A DNA stretch of 64,000 nt from an uncultured Dehalococcoidia bacterium (GCA_951813535.1 OX638345.1:1129029-1193028), one strand, 5' to 3'; counted from the first letter of the stretch, positions 23,603-32,991 are shown. Notes: generated from the letters alone by a model not told the origin. Numbers and translations are program-made.

Positions 23603-25516
23603 CTACGGCTGGTATCCCGTCCCGATCGGCGGCTTCTCGGCATCCTCGTCCCACCACATGTGGTCCAGCTTGTGGATCATCTGAATGGTCCTCGGGACGT
23701 GGTAGTTCCGCACGCGGTAGTCCAGGGTCCCACCGGCGTGCATCCAACCCGTGGGCAGGTAGTGGGGCACCTCGTCGCGCAACAATTCGACCATCTGGGC
23801 AAAGAGTTCCTTGCGCTTTTCGGGATCAAGTTCCTTGGCCTGCTCGGTCTTGAGCCTCTCAAACTCGGTGGTGGTCCAGTTGCCCGAGTTGCGCATGGTG
23901 TCAATGCCGTACCACTGGTTCAGGATGTCGGACGGGTCCGGGAGGATGATGCCGCTACCGCAGCCGACGATGACCCCGTAGTCGTTGCTGCGCCACTTGG
24001 CGTACAGGGTCGCGACGTCGCTGGACTGGATCGTCATGTCCAGGTTGAGCTCGCGCTTCCAGATGTCTTTGACCAGCTGGGCGGAGGTGGCAGTGCAGCC
24101 CGTCAGGATGGAGGTGATGGTTCCGCTGAAGCCGTCAGGGTAGCCGGCTTCGGCAAGCAACCTGCGAGCCTCGTCCAGGTCCGCCTGGGCCTTGGCGCCG
24201 TCCGCGTCCCGGCGGTAACCGGGCAGCTCGTACAGCGCTTCGACGCTTTCGTTGGGGGCGAACCCGACGTGGAAGTGGGTCCCCACGGTGCCGTTGCCGC
24301 GGAGGATCTTCTCGACGATTTCCTCCTGGTCGATCACCATCCAGAGAGCGGTCCGCACCCGGGGGTCGTCGTATGGTTCGACCAGCCAGTTGAAGTTGAG
24401 GCCGGCGCGCTGCACGTTTTGCATGAACAGGGCGCGCATGCGTCCGTCAGTGTCCTCCTCCAGTTGCTCGACGAATTCGGTGTAGGTGGACAGCACCGGG
24501 TAGTAGGTTCCGTCGGCCTGCCCGACCTTGAGGGTGGCGATGGCCCGGGCCACGTCCTGGATCAGGAAGACCTTGAACCCGTCAAAGTAGGGACGCGGAG
24601 CCTTGAAGTAGTCGTCGTTGCGGACGTACTCATAGGCCTCCTGCTTCTGCCAGCTGCCATCCTTGAAGATGAAGGGGCCGGAGCCGATCATGTTCTCCGG
24701 GCAACAGTTGGCGTCTTCCTGGGTCAGTTTGCCGACCACGTGCTCCGGGTACATCTTCATGTAGTCGGAGGCGAGGTTGACCATGAAGGTGGCCGCGGGG
24801 AACTTGATGGGCATCCGCACCGTCCGCTCGTCGATCACCTCGGCCGTCTTGTGCTCGTAGAAATTGCGCATGCTGTTGGTGCGGCCGCGGAATGCGTCAG
24901 GAAGGGTGATGCGATCCAGGCTGTAGACGATGTCACTGGCCTTAACCGGCTGGCCGTCGGACCAGTTCGCTTCGGCAAGGTAGAAGGTGTACACCGTGCC
25001 GTCCTCGCTGACGTCCCAACTCTCGGCCAAGTCTCCGATGATCTCCTCCGGGTTGACCGGGTTGTACTCAACCAGTTGGTTGAACCGGGGGCCGGAGGGT
25101 GTGAGGGTGGTGGTCAGGCTGGCGCCGTAGTGCACGTCCCAGAAGCCGGGGTTATTCCGGGCCACCCACTTCATGGTCCGACCATGCTTGCCACGGGTGA
25201 CCCAGTCGGTTTCAGGGGCCTGGACCTCCACCGGCTGGACCGTGGGCGTGGGATCCGCGGCGGCCGCGGAGCTGCCGGACGATGCGGCCGGCTGGGCCGG
25301 CGCGGCGGCGGCGGTGGGTTGAGCCGCCTGGGACGAACTGCCGGAAGGCGCGGCGGTGGGCACGGCTTGCGCGCCTGCGGCCGCGCTGGCCGGAGCCGAC
25401 GAGGCATCCGATTCCGGAGCGGTTGCCGCTCCACCGCAGGCGATCACGAATATCAGTGTTAGCGAGATTGTGATCAGAATCAGGGCGCTCGGGGTCGTTT
25501 TGCGGCGTCTTGTCAT
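23603..25516 (-). CDS. peptide-type ABC transporter substrate-binding lipoprotein (SBP family 5), operon 2
   Basis: 637 aa. Signal peptide with Cys27 (FVIAC), a long Ala/Ser/Pro/Thr linker, then SBP_bac_5: RFNQLVEYNPVNPEEIIGDL, WSDGQPVKASDIVYSLDRIT, NLASDYMKMYPEHV. The C-terminal lobe includes LAEAGYPDGFSGTIT. It has a Cys pair (DANCC) in the ligand domain that the operon 1 paralogue replaces with NQ. GGAGG sits upstream of the ATG. It is transcribed from a promoter at 25613-25641 with about 95 bases of leader. The ligand is inferred only as a peptide or similar oligomer. Confidence 0.94.
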   Translation of the reverse strand: MTRRRKTTPSALILITISLTLIFVIACGGAATAPESDASSAPASAAAGAQAVPTAAPSGSSSQAAQPTAAAAPAQPAASSGSSAAAADPTPTVQPVEVQAPETDWVTRGKHGRTMKWVARNNPGFWDVHYGASLTTTLTPSGPRFNQLVEYNPVNPEEIIGDLAESWDVSEDGTVYTFYLAEANWSDGQPVKASDIVYSLDRITLPDAFRGRTNSMRNFYEHKTAEVIDERTVRMPIKFPAATFMVNLASDYMKMYPEHVVGKLTQEDANCCPENMIGSGPFIFKDGSWQKQEAYEYVRNDDYFKAPRPYFDGFKVFLIQDVARAIATLKVGQADGTYYPVLSTYTEFVEQLEEDTDGRMRALFMQNVQRAGLNFNWLVEPYDDPRVRTALWMVIDQEEIVEKILRGNGTVGTHFHVGFAPNESVEALYELPGYRRDADGAKAQADLDEARRLLAEAGYPDGFSGTITSILTGCTATSAQLVKDIWKRELNLDMTIQSSDVATLYAKWRSNDYGVIVGCGSGIILPDPSDILNQWYGIDTMRNSGNWTTTEFERLKTEQAKELDPEKRKELFAQMVELLRDEVPHYLPTGWMHAGGTLDYRVRNYHVPRTIQMIHKLDHMWWDEDAEKPPIGTGYQP

Positions 25517-25612
25517 GATGCTAACCTCCGTGTGCGCTGCGACAGGCAGCCATTTGGGTGGACAATCTGATCATCACCAGTCATGGCGTTTACAGATATG
25601 TGGTCTTGTCGT

Positions 25613-25641
25613 GGGATATTCGAACTGATTCTCGATGTCAA
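25613..25641 (-). promoter_or_regulatory. promoter of ABC operon 2
   Basis: On the minus strand, consensus TTGACA (25641-25636) is followed after 17 bases by TATCCC (25618-25613). The -35 is perfect and the -10 weak. It lies in an AT-rich island (about 25600-25770), unusual for this window, with no gene. Confidence 0.5.
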
Positions 25642-25808
25642 GATTTATTCGGCAAGCCTAATACGCTGCAAACTGCCGTGTAAAGACGAATATCGTTATG
25701 TTATTGGCACCCCAGTATCAACTATAGAAATAAGTTTTATCATTACGATGTCGAATACTCCTGCGCGGCGGCGTGGGCGCCACGGGCGCAGTGGTCATCA
25801 ACATGCGA

Positions 25809-25834
25809 AGGGGCGCTCACCGGTGAGCGCCCCT
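25809..25834 (-). terminator. palindromic terminator of the PQQ-propeller gene
   Basis: A perfect 26-base palindrome (13 bp per arm, aggggcgctcacc and complement) lies 26 bases after the stop of the PQQ gene. Confidence 0.6.
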
Positions 25835-25859
25835 GCACGAGGTCAAGCTTGTCGCCTGG

Positions 25860-27335
25860 TCAATTGCGATTCGCCGCCAACGCGACCAGGGTTCCGCCGT
25901 CCGCCGCAGTGGGGACCAGGACCAAGCCACCGGCTGCGATGGGGGACGCCGTGATCGGACCGTCGAGAGTCGCTGTCCATGCGGTGGAACCATCTGCGAC
26001 CGCGAGGGCAATCACCCGCCCGCGATCATCACCCACCAACGCAATGGGTCCCGCGGTGGTGGCGGGGGCGGTGATGTCCGCGCCCACGTCGATCTCCCAC
26101 AGGATCGTGCCGTCGACAGAGTCCAGCGCCGTCACCGGCCCCACCGAGTCCGCTACGACCAGGGTCGTACCCGACAGCGCCGGCTGGTAGGGCTGGTCGT
26201 CCACGCTCCATGCGGACCAGGCGAGTCCCTGCTGGATCGGGCCCTGTTGCACGAAACCCCACACCCAAAGCAACGTCCTGAAGTACAGGATCTGCCGCTC
26301 CAACGGATACCGGTGTCCCTGGTAGTCGATGCCCCAGATCCGCCCGTTGAAGCTGCTGAAGTGGAGCAGATCTTCGGTTGCCATGGGGCCGCCGCGCACC
26401 CAGCGAGACCGGCCGGCGTCGTAGATCATGCGCCGGCGCCCGGTTTCGGCGTCGATAACGTGCACGTTGGCGTCGTTGGAGGTGGCGATCACTTTGCCGT
26501 CGATTATGGCCGGTGGCGCGATCACCCAGTCGCTGAGCCGGTACTGCCACAACCTTTCGCCGTCGGCGGCGTCCAGCGCGAGCAGGCGGTTCTTGTCGCT
26601 TTCGGCCACATACAGCCGGCCGTCCGCGATGGTTGGCGACGGCAGCGAGGCGGTACGCAAGCGACGCGACCACACCACTGCTCCCGTTTCCGCCTCCAGG
26701 GCCGATACGAGGCCGGGTCGAAACACGACGAAGACCAGACCATCCGCCACCGCCGGGGTCACGCCGGCGGTCAGCCGGGACTCGTACTGCCACACGACGT
26801 GTCCGGTGTCGCGATCGAGCGTGGTGACGTTGCCTGACTCGTCGGTCAGGTAAACCCGGTTGCCCACCACCGCCGGCGGGGCGACTATTGGCGAGCCGGC
26901 GACGTAACTCCAAGCGGGCTCGGGAGTCGTTCCGGGTGGAAAATCCAGGGCTCCGGCGGAGGCCAGGTTGGTCACGCTCCGGCGCGCCTGTGGCCAATCG
27001 GTCGCTGCGGTGGCCAGGGTGGTATCGCCGATCCGGGTCGACGGAGCAGGCGGGTCCGGCGGCAGGCCGGTGTATTGCCACAATACCCAGATGGCGAGGC
27101 CCAGCAGGGGCAGGACGACGATGGCGAGCCGCAGCAATCGGCTGCGCAGGAAGTCCAGCCGGAGGCGGCGGGAGCGTTGACGGGCTTCCGATTCGGCGAC
27201 CGTCTCCAGACCCGAGTACGCGCCACAGCGGGCGCACCGGGCGCTGGCGCGTCCCGCAGCGTCGAGTTCCGGTGCCGGGTTGAGGTGACCGCAGAACCGG
27301 CAGAATAGAACGTTGTCCTGTGTGTCGTTTACCAC
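25860..27335 (-). CDS. PQQ-like beta-propeller protein with N-terminal zinc ribbon and one TM segment
   Basis: 491 aa. Residues 12-37 form a CxxC...CxxC zinc ribbon (CRFCG and CARCG). One transmembrane helix is at about 67-90 (LLRLAIVVLPLLGLAIWVLW). The rest is a propeller of PQQ/pyrrolo-quinoline-type blades, with repeated cores such as VYLTDESGNVTTLDRDTGHV, LYVAESDKNRLLALDAADGE and VVADSVGPVTALDSVDGTIL. The fold resembles BamB and alcohol dehydrogenase propellers but lacks their catalytic features, so an outward-facing binding or scaffold role is inferred. The start is GTG 27335, since there is no ATG before the zinc ribbon. It lies 66 bases after the hydantoinase-like gene and may be co-transcribed. 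Confidence 0.85.
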   Translation of the reverse strand: MVNDTQDNVLFCRFCGHLNPAPELDAAGRASARCARCGAYSGLETVAESEARQRSRRLRLDFLRSRLLRLAIVVLPLLGLAIWVLWQYTGLPPDPPAPSTRIGDTTLATAATDWPQARRSVTNLASAGALDFPPGTTPEPAWSYVAGSPIVAPPAVVGNRVYLTDESGNVTTLDRDTGHVVWQYESRLTAGVTPAVADGLVFVVFRPGLVSALEAETGAVVWSRRLRTASLPSPTIADGRLYVAESDKNRLLALDAADGERLWQYRLSDWVIAPPAIIDGKVIATSNDANVHVIDAETGRRRMIYDAGRSRWVRGGPMATEDLLHFSSFNGRIWGIDYQGHRYPLERQILYFRTLLWVWGFVQQGPIQQGLAWSAWSVDDQPYQPALSGTTLVVADSVGPVTALDSVDGTILWEIDVGADITAPATTAGPIALVGDDRGRVIALAVADGSTAWTATLDGPITASPIAAGGLVLVPTAADGGTLVALAANRN

Positions 27336-27401
27336 GACGGCAGCGGCGCCCTCCGGTGGGCCGGGCTGAGCCGGCGGTGACGGCTTGCGATATGCGGCGG
27401 T

Positions 27402-28853
27402 CTAAAAGGCCGGGCGTTGCAGTACCGCCGGGTCGATCCGCCGGCGCACGCGCTGGCCGTCGTCGGGCGTGCCCAGCAGCTGGCCGTTGTCCACCATCAC
27501 CTTGCCGCGAAGGATCACCGTGGTCGGCCAGCCGAAGATTTCCCAATCTTCCCACGGACTGTAGTCGCGCAGGTGCAGGTCGTCCATGGTGAGCCGCTTG
27601 TGGATGGTGGGGTCGATGATGGCGAAGTCGGCGTCGCTGCCGGGGGCGATGACGCCCTTTTGCGGGTACATCCCGAGCAGACGGGCGGCGTTGGTGGCGG
27701 TGATGTTGGCGAACTGGGTCAGGGGCATCCCTCGCCGGACCACGGCTTCGGTGTAGTTGACGCCCATGCGGATTTCGATGCCGATGTTGCCGCCGCGCAT
27801 GTCCTGTACGTTGAGGCCGGCGGTTTTGTCCAGGTAGGTGGTGAAGCTGCTGTCGGTGGCGGTGAAGGTCAGGTTGTTGCCCATCAGGCCGGTCCACAGG
27901 TCACTGCCGTCTTCCGGATATTTGAGGGAGGGGTAGGTGTGATACTTCATGCCGTCGGGCTCGCGGTACTGGAAGGCGTTGAAGGACAGGGCCAGCGTCA
28001 GCACCTCGCCGTATACCGCTTGCCCACGGCTGCGGGCGGCGGCAACGGCGTTGACGCCGTCGCTGCCGGTGACGTGGACGAAGTACATTCCGGCGCCGTT
28101 ATGCTCCGCGATTCGTATCACGTCGCGGAAGGCCACGTCCTCCACCTCTTTCGAGTGAATGAGGTGAGCGTTGTACCAGTCCCACATGCCGCGCTGCTGC
28201 GCGAGCAGGTAGTTGTACATGACGATCTCATCGTCCTCGGCATGAACGGCCAACACGCCGTCGTGACGGGCCAGTTGGGCGGTCAGGTCGGTCAGACGTC
28301 CGTTGTCGATGCGTCCGGTGGGCGTGAGGCTGAGCGGCGGGTCCGACGGCGGGCGGATGTTGGTGGTGAAGATCTTCACGCTGGGGAAGTCGTTGTTGAT
28401 CAGTTCGCCCACGCGGGCGATGCTGTCAGCGGTGTTGCTGGTGCGGTAGATGACGTGCGCCGAATAGTCGGCGTAGGTGTTCCCCTGCCAAACCGACAGG
28501 AAGTCGAGGATGCCGCCGACCAGTTCCCCCTCGTTGGGAGCCGGCGCGAAGTCGACCACGGTGGTGGTGCCGCCCCAGATGGCGCCCAGGGAGTGGTCCA
28601 GGGGGCCGGCGTTGGGCACGCCCTCCACCTGCTGGTGGACGCCGGGTTGGACGTTGGCGGCGGCGTGGATATGAGGCTCGATGCCGCCGGGGGTGACGAT
28701 CCGGCCGGTTGCGTCGATGGTCTGCACCGCTTCATCAACCAGCGTGCCCGGCGCGCCGATGGCGACGATGCGCCCATCCTGCACGCCGACATCAACGGAG
28801 GCTGCCTCGGTGGGCAATACAACGGTTCCACCGGTGATCAGCAAATCAAACAT
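27402..28853 (-). CDS. dihydropyrimidinase/hydantoinase-like amidohydrolase
   Basis: 483 aa metal-dependent cyclic-amide hydrolase family protein. N-terminal beta-sandwich start LLITGGTVVLPTEAASVDVG. The metal-binding HxH is in GGIEPHIHAA. The carbamylated-Lys position is likely in SVKIFTTN. Later His residues are in AVHAEDDE and YFVHVTGSDG. The C-terminal DADFAIIDP is typical of the family. The usual D-P-H-T-H is E-P-H-I-H here, so the substrate may differ from hydantoin or dihydropyrimidine. GGAGG precedes ATG 28853. It is first in a possible two-gene unit with the PQQ propeller. Confidence 0.9.
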   Translation of the reverse strand: MFDLLITGGTVVLPTEAASVDVGVQDGRIVAIGAPGTLVDEAVQTIDATGRIVTPGGIEPHIHAAANVQPGVHQQVEGVPNAGPLDHSLGAIWGGTTTVVDFAPAPNEGELVGGILDFLSVWQGNTYADYSAHVIYRTSNTADSIARVGELINNDFPSVKIFTTNIRPPSDPPLSLTPTGRIDNGRLTDLTAQLARHDGVLAVHAEDDEIVMYNYLLAQQRGMWDWYNAHLIHSKEVEDVAFRDVIRIAEHNGAGMYFVHVTGSDGVNAVAAARSRGQAVYGEVLTLALSFNAFQYREPDGMKYHTYPSLKYPEDGSDLWTGLMGNNLTFTATDSSFTTYLDKTAGLNVQDMRGGNIGIEIRMGVNYTEAVVRRGMPLTQFANITATNAARLLGMYPQKGVIAPGSDADFAIIDPTIHKRLTMDDLHLRDYSPWEDWEIFGWPTTVILRGKVMVDNGQLLGTPDDGQRVRRRIDPAVLQRPAF

Positions 28854-28914
28854 GGTCAGCCTCCTATTGGTGAGTGGTCCTACGACGCCCGGGAGAAATG
28901 GGAATGATCCGCGA

Positions 28915-30006
28915 CTACTGTTCGCGCATCATGGCATCGATCGCTTCCATGTCGAGCCCCAATGCCTGGGCGGTACCGAAATCCGCTTCGGCTTGGCCGG
29001 CATTTCCGAGATGCACATGGGCAGTGGCTCGTTGAAAATATGGAGTGGGGTTGCTCGGATCCAAGCGAATCGCGGTATTGAACTCCTCGATGGCCTGAGT
29101 GGAAGTTCCCTGCTCTATGTACGCGCAGCCTCGTCCCATGTACCCGGCGGGATTGTCCGGCTCCAGGGTTACGACAGTTTCGAAATCTGCGAGGGCTGCG
29201 GCGCTTTTGTCCTGGCTCAGAAGCACCTGGCCCCGGAGGAAATAGCCGAAAGCATAGTCGGGCGCCAGGCGTATCGCACGGTTGTAATCGCTGAGGGCCT
29301 GGCGCTGCTTGCCGGTCGCTTCGCGCACCCCGCCGCGGGCCAGGTACGCGTGAGCGTCATCAGGATTAATCTTGATGGCGCGGTTGAAATCGGTCAGGGC
29401 CTGGCGGAAGCTGCCATCATCGGCGTAGATAGCCCCCCGTCCCATATACGCGTCGAAATCACCAGGATCTAGCTGGATCACTGTGTCATAAGACCGCATT
29501 GCCTCGTTTAACAAACCGAGTTGGGAACAGAGTTCAGCGCGGTGGGAGTGGACCTGGGTATCGGAAGGATCGATCTCAACGGCGCGGTCGAAATCGTCCA
29601 TGGCAAGTTCCAGCTCGTCGGCATGAACATACACGACGCCGCGGGCCAGGTACGCTCCCGCCTTGTCCGGTTCGCTGGCGATGGCCCGGTTCATTTCTTC
29701 CAACGCCAGATTCGATTCGCCCCAGCCAGCATACATGGTGCCGCGTCCGAGACGGGCGGAAGCATTATCGGGATCCCACTCCAGCACTTGCGCATAGCAG
29801 TCCATGGCCGCTTCTTCGAAACCCATGCCCGCCAGGGCGATAGCGCGACAGCACCAAGCCTGCGCGTTCTCCGGGTCGTCGGAAATCACCGCGTCCAACT
29901 CTTCGATCGCTGCGTCGAAGTCGAGGGCGGCAATGTACGATATTCCCTGCTGGATCCTTGGGTCCGCGTCATCGGGCTTCTGTGGGGAGTTGTTGATTCG
30001 AGCCAT
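28915..30006 (-). CDS. TPR-repeat protein
   Basis: 363 aa made almost entirely of tetratricopeptide repeats, about ten units of 34 residues. Typical ends are AYLARGVVYVHADELELAMD, DFDRAVEIDPSD and DFNRAIKINPDDAHAYLARG. There is no signal peptide or TM, so it is probably a cytoplasmic protein-protein scaffold. GGGGGAAG 9 bases before ATG 30006 supports this start; an upstream in-frame start at 30060 would add a non-TPR tail (VLSGQSQPDG). It stands between the hydantoinase-like and trans-sulfuration genes, all on the minus strand, with no clear partner. Confidence 0.9.
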   Translation of the reverse strand: MARINNSPQKPDDADPRIQQGISYIAALDFDAAIEELDAVISDDPENAQAWCCRAIALAGMGFEEAAMDCYAQVLEWDPDNASARLGRGTMYAGWGESNLALEEMNRAIASEPDKAGAYLARGVVYVHADELELAMDDFDRAVEIDPSDTQVHSHRAELCSQLGLLNEAMRSYDTVIQLDPGDFDAYMGRGAIYADDGSFRQALTDFNRAIKINPDDAHAYLARGGVREATGKQRQALSDYNRAIRLAPDYAFGYFLRGQVLLSQDKSAAALADFETVVTLEPDNPAGYMGRGCAYIEQGTSTQAIEEFNTAIRLDPSNPTPYFQRATAHVHLGNAGQAEADFGTAQALGLDMEAIDAMMREQ

Positions 30007-30089
30007 ATTGTCGTCTTCCCCCGCTGTGCCGTCGGGCTGGGATTGGCCAGATAGTACCATAGGGCAACGCGGCCGGTGACTTTGGCCGA

Positions 30090-31220
30090 TCAGCCGAGCG
30101 CCTGCGCCAGGTCAGCTATCAGGTCGTCGGCATTTTCCAGGCCCACCGATACCCGCAACAGGTCATCAGGGGTTTGCGTGTCGGGTCCTTCGATAGACGC
30201 CCGGTGTTCGATGAGGCTCTGCGTGCCGCCCAGGCTGGTGGCGCGCACGAACAGCCGAACCCGGGCCGCCACGCCCATGGCAGCGTCCCGCCCGCCGGCA
30301 ACCTGGAAAGACAGCATCCCGCCGAAGTCGGACATCTGGAGCGCAGCGATGTCATGGCCGGGATGGTCGGGCAGTCCTGGATAGTGCACGGCCGACACTC
30401 TGGGGTTGTCCTGAAGAAAACGAGCCAACCGGCCGGCGTTGGCCGAATGAACCGGCATTCGCGCCGGCAGGGTGCGGATGCCGCGCAGCGTGAGCCAGCA
30501 GTCGAAGGGGGAGGGCACCGCTCCGCAGAGGTTCTGGATGAGCCGCACCCGCTGGAAACAGGCGGAGTCCTGGCGACCAACCACGGCGCCGCCGGTCACG
30601 TCCTCGTGTCCGCTGAGGTACTTGGTGGTCGAATGCACCACCAGGTCCGCGCCCATTTCTAAGGGCCGCTGCAGCATGGGGCTGGCCCAGGTGTTGTCGC
30701 AGGCGCACAGCGCTCCGGCGGATTTGGCGATTTCGGCCATCCCGGCGATGTCGGTGATCTTGAGCAGTGGGTTGGACGGGGTTTCGACCCAGATGAGGCG
30801 AGTGTTGGGCTGCACGGCACGGCGAACGGAATCCACGTCGGTCATGTCGACGAAACTGGTTTGCAGACCCCAGGGAGCGAAAATCTCCCGCAGCATCTTC
30901 GATGTGCCGTGGTAACAGTCGTCCGGCGCGATGACGTGGTCGCCCGGTGCCAGGGCCTGGAACACCGTCGCCGTCGCTGCCGAACCGGACCCGAAAGCCG
31001 CAGCCTCCGCGTTGCCCGCTTCCCCGCCCTCCAGCAACGCCAGGCAGTGCTCCAGGGCACGGCGGTTGGGGTTGTCCACGCGGGAGTAGACGAAGCCGCG
31101 CGAATACTCGCCGTCGGGGTCACGCTCGAAGGTGGTCGAGAGGTAGATGGGGGGCGCGACGGCGCCGGTCGCCGCGTCGATCTGGTGGGCCGCCTGGGCG
31201 GCGATGGTTTCGAATTGCAT
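30090..31220 (-). CDS. cystathionine gamma-synthase/lyase family PLP enzyme
   Basis: 376 aa fold-type I PLP enzyme of Cys/Met metabolism. Visible landmarks: PPIYLSTTFERDPDGEYSRG, the phosphate-cup region AFGSGSAATATVFQAL, LIWVETPSNPLLKITDI, the Asp that holds the pyridine N in CACDNTWASP, and the PLP Lys in VVHSTTKYLSGHEDVTGG. The C-terminus SVGLENADDLIADLAQAL is standard. ATG 31220 has AAGGCGG upstream and fits the family N-terminus; the longer frame to 31295 crosses a hairpin and is not used. Synthase, lyase and methionine gamma-lyase roles cannot be separated here. Confidence 0.93.
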   Translation of the reverse strand: MQFETIAAQAAHQIDAATGAVAPPIYLSTTFERDPDGEYSRGFVYSRVDNPNRRALEHCLALLEGGEAGNAEAAAFGSGSAATATVFQALAPGDHVIAPDDCYHGTSKMLREIFAPWGLQTSFVDMTDVDSVRRAVQPNTRLIWVETPSNPLLKITDIAGMAEIAKSAGALCACDNTWASPMLQRPLEMGADLVVHSTTKYLSGHEDVTGGAVVGRQDSACFQRVRLIQNLCGAVPSPFDCWLTLRGIRTLPARMPVHSANAGRLARFLQDNPRVSAVHYPGLPDHPGHDIAALQMSDFGGMLSFQVAGGRDAAMGVAARVRLFVRATSLGGTQSLIEHRASIEGPDTQTPDDLLRVSVGLENADDLIADLAQALG

Positions 31221-31254
31221 GAAAAGCCGCCTTGCTGGAGGGTCGCGAAACGCA

Positions 31255-31282
31255 GTAGGGGCGAATGAATATTCGCCCCTAC
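31255..31282. terminator. palindromic hairpin after GMC oxidoreductase gene
   Basis: A perfect 12-bp stem (gtaggggcgaat / attcgcccctac) with a 4-base loop lies 22 bases after the GMC gene stop and before the trans-sulfuration gene start. This looks like a common bacterial intergenic palindrome. Confidence 0.6.
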
Positions 31283-31304
31283 GGTTGGGAACCATCGGCC
31301 GAAG

Positions 31305-32858
31305 TTAAGCGTCCGCCTTGATGAACTCCGACACGCGCTCGCTGATCATGATCGTCGTGGCGTTGGTGTTGGCGCGGATCACGTCGGGCATGACGGAGGC
31401 GTCGGCGATGCGCAGGCCCTCGATGCCGTGGACCTGGCCGTGCTGGCTGACCACGGCCATGGGGTCGCTGGCGGGGCCCATCTTGCAGGTGCCGGCGATG
31501 TGGTGCTGGGTGTAGGCGTTGCGCAGGATCCAGTTGTCTAGGGCGTCGTCGTTGACCAGGTCGGCATCCACTGGGTTCAGCCGCTCGACGATGAACTCCT
31601 TGAACGGTGTTTCTTGGGCGATCTCAAGGGCCTTGCGGATGGCCTGACGCATGCGCTGGCGGTCGTAAGGATCGCTGAACAGCTGGTAATCCAGGTCCGG
31701 CTGCACTGCCGGGTCGGTTGATTGCAGCGAAAGACGGCCGGCTCCCAGCGCGTTCTGCAGCCCCACGCTCAGGCCGAAGTGGAAGCCGGAGCCGTCATAG
31801 CTGATGCTGGAGGGCCGGTGCTCGCTGGTCATCAGCGTGGGCGTGATCTGGAAATCGGATTTGGTTGGCGAGTCGTCGGCGCTCCAGCGCAGACCCACCT
31901 GGATGTTCGGCGCGAAGGTGTCGGGCTCCTCGCCCTCGCCGCGGAACAGGATGTAGGCCGCCGGATGGTCGCGGAAGTTCATGCCCACGCCGGGCAACTC
32001 GTGGTTCACGGGGATGCCCATCTCGCGCAGGTGATCGGCGGGGCCGATGCCGGAGAGGAGCAGCAACTGGGCGGAGCCGATGGTGCCGCTGCAGAGGACG
32101 ATCTCCCTGCCCTCCACGGTGAAAATCTCCCCGCCGCTCTCCACCTCGACGCCGACGGCCCTGTTGCCGTCCAGCACCACGCGGCGGGCGTGGATGTTGC
32201 CCCGCACCGTCAGGTTTAGACGGTGGCGGGCGGTGCTGAGGAAGGTCAGCGAGGTACTCATCCGCACGCCGTCGATGTTGTTCATCGGGCGCGGCGAGAC
32301 GGCGGTGTAGCAGTCCGGCGCGTTCTGGTCGGGGTGCTCGGGGATGCCGAGGCGAACGCAGGCGTCGTAGAAAGCGGTGTTGAAGGGGAGCCAGTCCTGC
32401 CGCTTGGGGCGGCGCACCGGCAGCGGGCCCTCGGAGCCGTGGAAGTCGTCGCCGCTGTAGTCCCAGTCGTTCTCCAGCTTGCGGAAGAAGGGCAGGCAGT
32501 CGGTGAACTTCCACTCGTCGTTGCCCCACTCGGCCCACTGGTCGTAGTCCTCGGGAATGCCGCGGAAGACCACCTGGCCGTTGATGGACGACGACCCGCC
32601 CATGGCCTTGCCGCGCGGGATGACCATGGGCTCGTCCTGCAACGGGGTGGCCCGCCCGCGCAGGTCCCAGCTGTGCGGTCCGTAGGCGGACAGCCAGGTG
32701 TTGTTGCCCTGTTTCAGGTCCTCGGGCAGATGCTCGAAGTCAGGATAGTCGGGGCCGGCCTCCAGCAGGATCACGGACTTGTCGGTCATTTCTGAGAGTC
32801 GGGTGGCCATGACGCAACCGGCGGAGCCGCCGCCAACCACGATGTAGTCGTACTGCAT
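31305..32858 (-). CDS. GMC-family FAD oxidoreductase (choline dehydrogenase-like)
   Basis: 517 aa flavoenzyme oxidising an alcohol. The FAD-binding Rossmann motif YDYIVVGGGSAGCVMATRLS is at the N-terminus. The GMC signature 1 region is GKAMGGSSSINGQVVFRG, and signature 2 contains GTIGSAQLLLLSGIGP. The catalytic His is in NAYTQHHIAGTCKMG and the Asn in ANTNATTIMI. Length and motifs fit BetA/PEG-dehydrogenase-like enzymes; choline as substrate is not shown. AAGGAG lies 12 bases before ATG 32858. An inverted repeat in the upstream region (32888-32905) could be an operator. Confidence 0.94.
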   Translation of the reverse strand: MQYDYIVVGGGSAGCVMATRLSEMTDKSVILLEAGPDYPDFEHLPEDLKQGNNTWLSAYGPHSWDLRGRATPLQDEPMVIPRGKAMGGSSSINGQVVFRGIPEDYDQWAEWGNDEWKFTDCLPFFRKLENDWDYSGDDFHGSEGPLPVRRPKRQDWLPFNTAFYDACVRLGIPEHPDQNAPDCYTAVSPRPMNNIDGVRMSTSLTFLSTARHRLNLTVRGNIHARRVVLDGNRAVGVEVESGGEIFTVEGREIVLCSGTIGSAQLLLLSGIGPADHLREMGIPVNHELPGVGMNFRDHPAAYILFRGEGEEPDTFAPNIQVGLRWSADDSPTKSDFQITPTLMTSEHRPSSISYDGSGFHFGLSVGLQNALGAGRLSLQSTDPAVQPDLDYQLFSDPYDRQRMRQAIRKALEIAQETPFKEFIVERLNPVDADLVNDDALDNWILRNAYTQHHIAGTCKMGPASDPMAVVSQHGQVHGIEGLRIADASVMPDVIRANTNATTIMISERVSEFIKADA

Positions 32859-32887
32859 ACTGGGTGTCGCTCCTTGAAGGGATGGGA

Positions 32888-32905
32888 GTTGCGGATGTGC
32901 GCAAC
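32888..32905. promoter_or_regulatory. inverted repeat upstream of the GMC gene
   Basis: GTTGCG-6-CGCAAC is a perfect 6-bp inverted repeat, 30 bases before the GMC start in the divergent region with the Uma2 gene. A possible operator. Confidence 0.35.
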
Positions 32906-32991
32906 CGGGCGGATTTTAGCATAGGGAATGGCATCAGCCCCGCGCCGGGCCTTGGGGCGACATATAGCTGCGGGCTCACAGCGGGGCAGTT

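Noticed and set aside
23660-25462. 600-codon plus-strand ORF opposite the operon 2 binding protein
   Set aside because: Antisense shadow; the real gene has a lipoprotein signal and full SBP domain on the minus strand.
26029-27897. 622-codon minus-strand ORF in another frame across the PQQ and hydantoinase-like genes
   Set aside because: Frame shadow with Arg/Pro/His-rich composition, bridging two genes with clear domains.
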